Shown: positions 14,024 through 21,700 of the stretch, in pieces
How positions within the stretch are numbered: the stretch's first letter is position 1
How the letters are laid out: each line of letters opens with the position of its first letter
Assembly: GCA_025927475.1 (NCBI GenBank)
Contig: JAICLL010000042.1
Location: 1 to 40,265 of the forward strand
From: Pirellulales bacterium
GTDB lineage: Bacteria; Planctomycetota; Planctomycetia; Pirellulales; JAICIG01
DNA: 40,265 bases
Reading direction: 5' to 3'
Position numbers and translations under genes: made by a program
Notes under the pieces: model-generated
Told to the model about the DNA's origin: nothing
The model's database searches: none
What the model saw: only the letters and a program-made list of their open reading frames with translations

Positions 14024-15718
14024 TCACTGCGATTTCATGCCGTAGATCGGCAAATGTCGGTAATAGACTTCCAACATGTAGAGCGAGAGGCAGGTGGTGT
14101 AGAGCCGGCCGGCGTAGCCCGTATCGCCCCATTGATCGCCTTGCGGCGCCCAGCTTCCTTTTTCCAGGCCGCTTTTTTCTTGGGTGTTGACCAGCGTCTC
14201 GCGCATGGCGGCGTTCCACACCGGCCAATACTTGCCTTCCATGTGGTGCATCACCTGAGTGCCGTAATACCAGTAATAGACATCGCGATCGTTGGGCCGC
14301 GGCGGCTGGCGGATGAGGTACTCGACTCCCTCAATCAAGCGCGGGTCGTCGCGCCGCCAACCCAAATATTGCCGGCAGAGCAATCCCTCGGCGGTCATCG
14401 ACCGCTTGGGCTCCTGGCCGATTTCATACGAATACAAACTGCCGCCGCTTGGCTCGCTCACTTTGTCGAGAAACTCGCCGATCTTCAGCAGCACCGGGCT
14501 GGGCACTTCCAGGCCCGCCATGCGGGCGCTCTGCAAGGCCATCACCACCCAGCCGGTCACCGAAGTGTCGCTGGCGCTGCGCGGCCAGTATTTCCAGCCG
14601 CCCAACATCGGGTCTTGCGATTCCAAGCAATACTTGATGGCCAGCTCGGCCGGCTTCTTGAGCCTGGGGTCCTTGGTCATGCCATACAGTTCGCAGACGG
14701 CAATCGTGGCTTGTCCATGCGAATAAAACCAGGCGTTGGCGGTGCCGCGCTCTTGAAAGAAATTGCCCTCGCTGTTTTGCATTTTCAGCAGTGACTCGAT
14801 GCCGGCGGACACCTGTTTTTGGAACTCGCCTTTCTGATGCGTGTTGCCCGCCCCTTGAAAGGCCAGCAGGGCCATGGCCGTGGCCGATTCGGGCGTGTCG
14901 GTGTTGACCGCGCCATCGCGGTAGGGTCCGGTCAAGCTCCAGGTGCCGTCTTTGCGTTGCTGCCGAGCGAGCCATTTTAGCCCCAGCCCGACGGCATCTT
15001 CCGTCTGACCGTTGCCGCCATATTTGCCCAGCAACAACTTCTTCGTTCCCTCCTCTCGTCCGGCTAACGCAATGCTGATGGTCGGGCCAGTGAAATCGGG
15101 CACGGGCGTCTCGCTGTCGAGGCTCACTTCGAGCGAGGAATCTTTGGCAAACGGGTCGTCCACCTCGGGCAAAGTGTCGGGCGTGAGGGCCAACTCCTCG
15201 TCGGTGATTTCTCCAAGGGGGATGATCGAATCGGCGTCGAGCAGTTGCTCGCCAATTTCCGTCGAGGAGACATCTAAAAAGATTCCGTTGGCCTTGCCCT
15301 GTTGACGCACCAGCCACAGCCCCAGCACCACCACCAGCACCAGGTGAAACAGGCAACTGATTAACCAGGGCGGCCCATTCTTCAGCGCCACTCGCTTCAG
15401 CTCGACGTCGCTCTCTTCGTCGCCGGTTTCGCGCAGAGCCAACTGAGCCGGGCTGGCGGCCCGCGGCACTGGAATCGGCCGCGGCATGACGGGGGCCGGC
15501 GCTGCTGTGCCCACCGGAATCGGCCGCGGCACGGCGACCGGCACGGGGCGCGGCGCCGCCGATGCGCTTGGGGCAGGAGGTACGGCAGGCATCGGCGCCG
15601 CCGGCGGCACAGGCGCCGGACGGGGAACCGGAATCGGCCGCGGCACGCCCGCCGAACCGCTCGGCGCCCTCGGATCGGCGCTCGCTCGTTGCGGCGGATC
15701 GGGCAACGCCATGGACAT
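14024..15718 (-). CDS. Membrane-anchored prenyltransferase/squalene-oxidase-repeat protein
   Basis: Predicted 564-residue protein. Residues 20-88 are a Pro-rich region with repeated PRPIPV. One membrane segment lies at about 117-137 (WLISCLFHLVLVVVLGLWLV), preceded by KR and ALKNG, so the Pro-rich end is likely cytoplasmic. After an acidic linker, residues about 250-560 form an alpha/alpha-toroid of the squalene-cyclase/prenyltransferase-repeat type, shown by repeated helices with WLARQQRKDGTWSL, LLKMQNSEGNFF and CLESQDPMLGGWKYWP. No cyclase DxDD acid motif is seen, so an enzymatic terpene role is unlikely. ATG 15718 follows GGGGAAGA; upstream frame to 15928 lacks family-like sequence. An in-frame ATG at 15712 is an alternative. 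It probably precedes the PQQ-like gene in transcription. Confidence 0.87.
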   Translation of the reverse strand: MSMALPDPPQRASADPRAPSGSAGVPRPIPVPRPAPVPPAAPMPAVPPAPSASAAPRPVPVAVPRPIPVGTAAPAPVMPRPIPVPRAASPAQLALRETGDEESDVELKRVALKNGPPWLISCLFHLVLVVVLGLWLVRQQGKANGIFLDVSSTEIGEQLLDADSIIPLGEITDEELALTPDTLPEVDDPFAKDSSLEVSLDSETPVPDFTGPTISIALAGREEGTKKLLLGKYGGNGQTEDAVGLGLKWLARQQRKDGTWSLTGPYRDGAVNTDTPESATAMALLAFQGAGNTHQKGEFQKQVSAGIESLLKMQNSEGNFFQERGTANAWFYSHGQATIAVCELYGMTKDPRLKKPAELAIKYCLESQDPMLGGWKYWPRSASDTSVTGWVVMALQSARMAGLEVPSPVLLKIGEFLDKVSEPSGGSLYSYEIGQEPKRSMTAEGLLCRQYLGWRRDDPRLIEGVEYLIRQPPRPNDRDVYYWYYGTQVMHHMEGKYWPVWNAAMRETLVNTQEKSGLEKGSWAPQGDQWGDTGYAGRLYTTCLSLYMLEVYYRHLPIYGMKSQ

Positions 15719-16025
15719 ATTCTTCCCCGTCGCGCCCCGGCTGCCGGCCTCAGCCAGATTTGCCTCAGACTGGCCGCTGCCGACGAAACCTAGGTTGTTG
15801 AACGATCTTGCGGCGAACGACCGCCTTAGATTGAGTCTACCTGTGCCTTTCCACAGCGCCAAGCAGCGGGCATGTGGGACACAGCCGCCCTGGGCTATTC
15901 CATGGCCGACGAAGTGAGCGCCGGCCAATGGCTGGGGCAGAGGTTGCCGATGCCCCGGCTCGGTTCGACCGTCACAATCGGCCGTCTGGCCTGCCGAGGC
16001 TTGGAAAAGCCCGCTAAAAAACGAC
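15719..16025. other. Divergent intergenic spacer
   Basis: This spacer lies between the minus-strand toroid gene and the plus-strand initiator tRNA unit. Apart from the ribosome-binding site of the toroid gene, I find no clear promoter for that gene, no RNA gene and no stable hairpin. The minus-strand frame stays open to 15928 but does not resemble a protein. Confidence 0.5.
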
Positions 16026-16053
16026 TAGACGAGTTTCCGCCAACCGATATAAT
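16026..16053 (+). promoter_or_regulatory. Promoter of the initiator tRNA
   Basis: TAGACG (16026-16031, four of six to the -35 consensus) and a perfect TATAAT (16048-16053) are 16 bp apart. Transcription would begin near 16060, giving a 5' leader of about 12 nt that RNase P would remove. Confidence 0.75.
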
Positions 16054-16071
16054 GGCTTGCAGAACAATTGA

Positions 16072-16145
<74 letters not shown>

Positions 16146-16151
16146 CTGGTG

Positions 16152-16187
16152 GTAACCGCCGGGTTTCGGCCCGGCGGTTACTTTTTT
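16152..16187 (+). terminator. Intrinsic terminator after tRNA-fMet
   Basis: GTAACCGCCGGG and CCCGGCGGTTAC form a perfect 12-bp stem with loop TTTCGG, followed directly by six T. It starts seven bases after the tRNA. This is the clearest terminator in the window. Confidence 0.93.
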
Positions 16188-16262
16188 GCGCGTGGCTGAG
16201 CGCGCAGCGTGCCCAACGGCGTGTACCGCGGACGGGCCGCTTCGCATTACGATGGACGATCG

Positions 16263-16706
16263 ATGGGCGCGCATCCGTATTATTACTTTGTCGATTACCA
16301 GCCCGACGTAGGTGCCGCCCTGCAGACGCTGCGCCAGCGCGAGTTTCAGGCTGGCAGATACAACCCGGTGATCGCGTTTCCCGAGTTTCCGGTTGGCTCG
16401 CGGGCGCCGGCCCCCGGCGCCGCGCACGCCTCGATTGAGCTGGCCCGGCAGGCAGCCGACGCCGACGGCACCCGTTCGATTCTCGACCTGCACTTTGTGA
16501 CCGCGGAGCCGGAGTTTTGCGCCGTCTCGCCGCTGGGCGATTTCGACCTGAAAAAGCACTTTGGCACCACCCAGCCCACGCACGAAATGGTCGAGCGGAA
16601 CATGGCCTTTTTCAGCGACATCGATCGCGGCCAGGGCATATATATTGTCATCTATAAGCAGAACAAGCCGAGCGAGATCTTCTTCGCCGGGTATTCGTTT
16701 GATTAG
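16263..16706 (+). CDS. Conserved-looking small protein, unknown function
   Basis: Predicted 147-residue protein with no signal peptide or membrane segment. I do not know a named domain for it, but the sequence looks like a compact folded protein: YYYFVDYQPDVGAALQTLR at the start, FQAGRYNPVIAFPEF, then DGTRSILDL in the middle, and GIYIVIYKQNKPSEIFFAGYSFD at the very end. I recall similar uncharacterised proteins in planctomycetes, cyanobacteria and actinobacteria, but cannot verify this here. ATG 16263 is preferred because the conserved-looking sequence starts right after it; the open frame extends to 16209 without similar quality. The ribosome site is weak (GGACG about seven bases upstream). 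It sits between the tRNA terminator and the tat promoter, so it is likely a single-gene unit. Confidence 0.75.
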   Translation: MGAHPYYYFVDYQPDVGAALQTLRQREFQAGRYNPVIAFPEFPVGSRAPAPGAAHASIELARQAADADGTRSILDLHFVTAEPEFCAVSPLGDFDLKKHFGTTQPTHEMVERNMAFFSDIDRGQGIYIVIYKQNKPSEIFFAGYSFD

Positions 16707-16707
16707 T

Positions 16708-16735
16708 TTGACAGCCGGGTCGCGGCCAGTAGAAT
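16708..16735 (+). promoter_or_regulatory. Near-consensus promoter of the tat genes
   Basis: A perfect TTGACA (16708-16713) and TAGAAT (16730-16735, five of six) are 16 bp apart, starting two bases after the preceding stop codon. Transcription would start near 16742 and leave a leader of about 139 nt before the first tatA-like gene. I see no riboswitch or strong hairpin in that leader. Confidence 0.75.
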
Positions 16736-16880
16736 TAGAGGTTGGCTGGCGTAAGGGCGCCTGGGGCAGCAAAGGCAGGCGGGGAGTGGCGTTGCGCTGG
16801 GTTCCCACCTGGATTTGCGATCGGTGTGGCCGCAAAGTCGGTGGCCTTGATTCCACGTTTCTTTTTTGAGAGCATCGTTT

Positions 16881-17105
16881 ATGGTACCGCTCTTCGGTTT
16901 TTTACATCCGTTGGAGTTGATCGCCGTTGGCGGGGTCGTTCTTCTTTTGTTTGGCCATCGGCTCCCCTCGCTCATGCGTTCGGTCGGCAGAAGCGTGGTC
17001 GAATTCAAACAAGGCATCAAAGAGGATCCCGAGGGCGGCAGCGATCGCGGCGGCAGCAGTGCCAGCCTCGACGACCATGCGAAGGCCCCGACGGGCAAGT
17101 CGTAA
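16881..17105 (+). CDS. tatA: TatA/E-like Sec-independent translocase subunit 1
   Basis: Predicted 74-residue TatA/TatB-family protein, a small subunit of the twin-arginine translocase that exports folded proteins. It has the expected order: a short periplasmic start, a membrane helix (PLELIAVGGVVLLLFG, about 8-23), the FG hinge followed by HRLPSLMRSVGRSVVEFKQGIKED (amphipathic helix), and a polar, disordered tail. TatA and TatB are hard to tell apart at this length; the LP after the hinge and the short tail favour TatA. ATG 16881 matches the family's N-terminus; a TTG at 16866 would only add five residues. It is followed after 61 bp by a second family member, and both are probably read from the promoter at 16708. 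No tatC is in the window. Confidence 0.88.
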   Translation: MVPLFGFLHPLELIAVGGVVLLLFGHRLPSLMRSVGRSVVEFKQGIKEDPEGGSDRGGSSASLDDHAKAPTGKS

Positions 17106-17166
17106 AAGCGTGGATGGTTGGGTCTGGGGTTCGAGAACAGGTTCCATTGTATCTGGGGTGATTGCG

Positions 17167-17490
17167 ATGTTTGGTTTAAGCCCGATGGAAGTGATGTTTA
17201 TTGGGGCGCTGGCGGTGCTGCTGTTTGGCAGCAACCTGCCCAAGGTGGCCCGTTCGATGGGGCAGAGTCTGTCGCAGTTCAAAAAGGGAATGCAAGATCT
17301 GAAAGACGAATTGAACGTGGCCGACAGTCGGCCGCAGCAGATTCGCCGATACCACGAAATCGACGACCGCGACGAGCCGACCGCCCCGAAGTTCGAGCCG
17401 CCCACCGCCGAGCCCGCGTTGGAAGAACCGGCGAATGAGTCGCAGAGCCTGGCGGCCGCGTCGACGGCCGAAGCGCCGGTGCAGGCATAG
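17167..17490 (+). CDS. tatA: TatA/E-like Sec-independent translocase subunit 2
   Basis: Predicted 107-residue second TatA/TatB-family protein. The membrane helix (PMEVMFIGALAVLLFG, about 6-21) is followed by SNLPKVARSMGQSLSQFKKGMQDLKDEL and a longer acidic, Pro/Ala/Glu-rich tail than in the first copy. That tail makes a TatB-like role possible, but the FG-x-LP hinge is TatA-like. ATG 17167 has GGGGTG about eight bases upstream; the open frame upstream is not conserved in character. Its stop lies 25 bases before the -10 box of tRNA-Val. The two copies are clearly different in sequence, so this is not a recent duplication. Confidence 0.88.
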   Translation: MFGLSPMEVMFIGALAVLLFGSNLPKVARSMGQSLSQFKKGMQDLKDELNVADSRPQQIRRYHEIDDRDEPTAPKFEPPTAEPALEEPANESQSLAAASTAEAPVQA

Positions 17491-17511
17491 CGCGGTTCGA
17501 TTTCGGCGGGC

Positions 17512-17520
17512 TGCTATACT
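17512..17520 (+). promoter_or_regulatory. Extended -10 promoter of tRNA-Val
   Basis: TGC-TATACT (five of six in the -10 box, plus the TGn extension) ends 10 bases before the tRNA. No good -35 is seen at 17 bp. Transcription would begin about four bases before the mature 5' end. Confidence 0.55.
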
Positions 17521-17530
17521 CAGTTTTCTC

Positions 17531-17604
17531 GGGCGGCTAGCTCAGTTGGTTAGAGCGCCATCCTCACACGGTGGAAGTCACAGGTTCGAGTCCTGTGCCG
17601 CCCA
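17531..17604 (+). tRNA. tRNA-Val (CAC)
   Basis: Cloverleaf: acceptor GGGCGGC/GCCGCCC, D-stem GCTC/GAGC, anticodon stem CCATC/GGTGG with loop CTCACAC (anticodon CAC), T-arm ACAGG-TTCGAGT-CCTGT, discriminator A. CCA is not encoded. Downstream, AACCGC-AG-GCGGTT (17612-17625) is an inverted repeat without a T-run, at most a weak terminator. Confidence 0.95.
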
Positions 17605-17750
17605 GTTCATTAACCGCAGGCGGTTTGTAGTTCAGCCCCTTGAGATGATCCCCACCGCAAATTGCTGGCTGCCATCGTTACAGCATGATTTGGATCAATG
17701 CGTGTTGAATGATCACGATGCTGTACGGCGCCTTCGGTTCAAAACCGTCG

Positions 17751-18542
17751 TCACGCCGTGCGCCGCCGCTTAGCCCAGAAAAGGCATGCCGCGCCGGCGA
17801 AGAACATGCCGAACGTGCCCGGCTCGGGCACGACCGGCGTCCCGCCACCGCCTCCGCCGGGCGAACCGTAAAGAAGCTTTACGTCGCTTATCGAAACGGC
17901 GGCGCTCGTATCGCCTCCCTCCAAGAGGCGAAACAGAATCTCCGCCGAACCGCCGCCGCTGAGCGCCGAAAGATCGAGGGAAACCTGCTCCGAAGTCGAT
18001 GACAAGGGCGTGATTCTGACAGCACTGGTGGCTTGGCTGGTAGCATCGTCCGTCGTCAAGCCGTGTAGGTAAAACGAATCGGTCGCGGAGTCGACTGTCG
18101 CGACGCCTGATGATGCTTGAAGCGTTGACGGGTCGAGCAGCGACGCGCCGAAGCCCGGCGGGGGATAGGAACCGGAACTGTCCAGCCTTGAAACCCCCAG
18201 AGTGAACTGCAAACTCTGAGGCGAGTCGGGGAGCGTGAACACCTGGTAGAGGTCGATCTCGCTCACGGAAAAGTCGTCGCTTTGGCTAATGGTGGCAATG
18301 CGGCCCGAGACGCCGTCTGAGACGCTCGCCACCGTTTCCCCAGTTTGGTCGATGGTAGCCGTGCCGTCCAGAATAGAAACCGTATAAGGAACGATGGGAT
18401 CCGTAACGGCGGTCACCGCCCAATTATCAAGACCATCGCTAAAATCGCCGTTCACGATGACCGCGGCGCTGGCCGTGCCGCCTGTCGTCAGAGCGATCGC
18501 CAGCCCAAGGCGCCAAAGCGCATGTCGAACGAGAGCTTTCAT
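17751..18542 (-). CDS. PEP-CTERM sorting-domain secreted protein
   Basis: Predicted 263-residue exported protein. A signal peptide covers about 1-28 (KALVRHALWRLGLAIALTTG, cleavage near ASA). The mature part is beta-rich (VNGDFSDGLDNWAV at its start resembles a carbohydrate-binding-like jelly-roll fold often found in PEP-CTERM proteins). After a poly-Gly linker the last 26 residues are the sorting signal: VPEPG, a membrane helix, and KRRR. Such proteins are processed by an exosortase and moved to the cell surface or matrix; no exosortase gene is in the window. ATG 18542 is chosen because AGGAG lies eight bases upstream; ATG 18548 is too close to it. An ATG at 18620 also has AAGGAG ten bases upstream, but would add 26 residues before the signal peptide. 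Confidence 0.9.
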   Translation of the reverse strand: MKALVRHALWRLGLAIALTTGGTASAAVIVNGDFSDGLDNWAVTAVTDPIVPYTVSILDGTATIDQTGETVASVSDGVSGRIATISQSDDFSVSEIDLYQVFTLPDSPQSLQFTLGVSRLDSSGSYPPPGFGASLLDPSTLQASSGVATVDSATDSFYLHGLTTDDATSQATSAVRITPLSSTSEQVSLDLSALSGGGSAEILFRLLEGGDTSAAVSISDVKLLYGSPGGGGGGTPVVPEPGTFGMFFAGAACLFWAKRRRTA

Positions 18543-18701
18543 TGTCATCGCTCCTAGCGGCGTTGAGGTTGACTGCGAGCGCGCCTCCATCGCCCGTCTC
18601 GCGGAGAGCATAGCGAGCATAACTAAAGTTCTCCTTGGTGCAAACAAGAATCGGCTTGACTGCCCTTATTTCTTCTTGAGGCAAAGCGCCTGACGCTGGC
18701 C
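18543..18701. other. Spacer between the giant gene and the PEP-CTERM gene
   Basis: This 159-bp gap on the minus strand contains an imperfect hairpin at 18678-18703 (GAGGC...GCCTC, with inner AGCG/CGCT) that overlaps the giant gene's stop. It lacks a T-run, so termination is doubtful. No promoter close to consensus is visible, so the PEP-CTERM gene could be co-transcribed with the giant gene. Confidence 0.4.
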
Positions 18702-21700
18702 TCAGCGCAGGTCCTCCCAATCCAAGTAACCAAAAACATCATCGAGCCGGCCGGTGGAGACGGGCGCCGGCGCCGCGATGGCTGCCGCCAGCGACAACTC
18801 GTCTCGCCGCATCGCCGAAAACGAGGCGAGCACATCCGCATCAGCGGCCAGTGATGATCCGGCGAGCGACTCGGCTTCGAGCTGTTCGATCAGCCCGGCG
18901 ATCAGATCGGGCGAATCGGCGATGGCCTGCGGAATGGCCGCGGCCGCCTGGTAGCCCAGGCCCTCGTGGCCGGCCGCCGGCCCCGCGACATCGCCCAGGC
19001 CGTTTACAACCTCGGTACCGGCTGGCGACAAATCCGGCGATTGCACGAGCGTCACCATCGAACCCGTGGACGGCGGTGTGGCCAGGCCGTCATCGCTTGC
19101 GTCAGCGGCCGCCGGGCCGTCGGTCATTGCGGCGCGCGCCAGCACGCTGCCCGATGCGGAAGGAATCGTGGAAACCGAGGTCTCGACCGGCGAGCCTGCC
19201 GTGGCCGGCGCATCGTCCGCGGCGTCGGCGGTCGTCACCACGGAGCTTAAGGCGCCACCCGCCTGCGCCGTCTCCGTGGTTGGCGGCGCCGCGGCACTGT
19301 CAATGGTGGGCGTCGTCGACGAGTCGGTCGTGGTCTCGCCGCCGGTTGTATCGCCGGAAGTGGCGGTGGTCGATGTGCTCGCATCGCTCATCCCGGCTAG
19401 CAACTGGGTTTCGAGCGCGCCGGGCAATCGCCGCACGCCGGGCGACAGCGAAAAGTCCATGAGATCGCCCGGCTGGCTGACCGGATCGGCGTCGGCCAGT
19501 CCTAGCACGTGCCCCAGTTCGTGCTCGACGACGGTCAGCAGATCGATCTGGCCCTCAGCGGGACCGCCCGCCGCGGCCTGAAACTCGGTGGCCAGGGTCG
19601 TGGGTTCGAAAGCGCCCTGATCTTGGGGGCTGGGCGCGGTGAACCAAGTGAGCCCAGGGGTATTGGCGTTGATCGTGATGCCGTCGTCGCCGGTGCGCGC
19701 CAGCTCCGTGGCTGGCAGGTTGCCGACATGTACCGCCACTACCTCCAGCAGGGCCAATTGCTGTTGCGAAACACCGGTTTGCCGCCATTGAGCGATGGCC
19801 TCCTCGACGATCGGTGAAAGCACGGTGTCGGTCAGCGTGCTCAGGCCCGCCGTGGCGCTTGTTGCCCCGATCGGACCGAGCAGCAACGGCGGCTTGAGCG
19901 TACCGTTGTCGTTGTACAAGTTGGCGAGCGCCGGGTTGTGCTGCAGGGCGTAGGCTCGCCGCACGGCGCCGTCGGCGTTCACGAAGCCGGCGCCGTCCTT
20001 ATTGTTGCGCGTAATGGTACCGTCCGGATTGCGTGCCTGGTCCGGCATGGGCGCCGCCGTGGCGGTCAGGATGCTTTTGAGCTGATCGCCTGAAAGGTTC
20101 GGATCGACGCTCCACACCAGGGAGGCGATGCCGGAGACATTGGGGGCGGCCGCGGACGTGCCGTTGAAAAAGAGAGAGCCGACATTCGTCGGCGATTGCA
20201 CTTTGCCGCCTCCGTCCGTCGCTGGTGAATCGGTGGGGGCCACCAAAGTCAGTTCATTACCAAAATTGGAGTATTTGGCTTGACTGAGACCGATCGGGTT
20301 GGCGAGACCGTAGGTGCCCGAGGAAACAAATGAACTGCTCGACGAGGGATCCTTCAACGACGCCTCCGTAAACTGGCTATACGGCTGCGCCGTGCTTGAG
20401 AGAACCGCGCCAATCGCGAGTCCGTTACTCTGAGCTCCAATAATGGCAGCATATGCAGCCTGGGGCGCCGGCGGGACGTCCATATCGATGCCGTAGCCAG
20501 TGCTGGGGTCGCCGTTGCCAGCCGAAGTAACGAATAGGGCATTGTTTGAGGTGCCGTTCAGCGTCGCTTGATGTAGATCGGCTTGTGGCTCGGTGCTACC
20601 GACGCTTGACTGGAACACGGCTTTCAGCCCGTATTTCGCGGCATATTGAATACCAGCGGTAATGGCGGCATCCATCGACTCCGCGAAGACGTTCTCCACG
20701 AGTACATTGCTAGACCAATTAATGCCCGCCACCCCGTACTTGTTGTTGGCCGTCGAGGACATGATGCTCATGGTTTGGTGGCCATGCTCATTCGGCGCCT
20801 GGACCACAGTATCCGTGTGATAATCGTTGAAGTCAGTCACCAGGGGGTTGCCCTCAAGCGTGATGACGAGGCCAGCCGCATCGATGCTTTTAATCGTGAA
20901 AGTGCCGTTATCGTGGGGCGTGTTTTGGATCGTAATCTGGCCACCGGGCAGGAAGCCATCCGTCCACCAATTGGTGGAGGGAAAATCACCGGAAATATGG
21001 CGAATGATGGTATCGGTATCGCTTCCCTCTGGACGATGCGCGAAGACGACTTCGTCTGAGACGCCACCGATCTCGGTAATGGTATCCAGGGTGGGCGCGA
21101 TGGCATTGGAGTCGAGAACGTCGCGACTCAGCTCCAAGTCGTCAACCGGCAGTCCCGAAGCGTGCGGCAGACCGGTATCAAGAGATATGAGAAGAACCTT
21201 GTCTGATCCCGTGGCAAAACGCCAAGCGTCGGGAACGTCGGTCGCCATCAGGTTCCACTGGTCCTTGAAATCCGGATCGTTCGGGTGGACTTGCAGCTCA
21301 AAAGGATCCGAACCGTCCGAGAACTGCAGGTACTCGATTCCCTGGAAGTAAATCTCGCGGCCGTCGTCGAGCCGCAGGTAGTCATAGGCGGCGCCATGGT
21401 AAATAGCCTGGCTTCTCGTGGAGTTGGTGAGCGGGTCGTAGTCGCTGAGCTGTAAACCATCCAAGCTTGCCACCAAGTCGCGCGGCACGTCCAGCTTGAG
21501 CGTGTGCGTTCCCTCGACGCCGACCAAAATCGTGCCGGTGTCCGCTTTCGCCGCATACGGGAAAACCGAGGTCGTGTAGTTTTCGATCGTGGCGGGAGGG
21601 ACGCTCAAAATCGTCAGCTCTCGCAGGCTGGAATAAACCATCGCCCCGCTGGGAAGACGCCCCTGGGCGCGCACCGTGTAGTAGCCCGGCGATACGCCGA

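Noticed and set aside
15719..15928. N-terminal extension of the toroid protein
   Set aside because: No signal or domain, and ATG 15718 has a strong GGGGA ribosome site.
18678..18703. Terminator after the giant gene
   Set aside because: The hairpin is imperfect, overlaps the stop codon and has no T-run.
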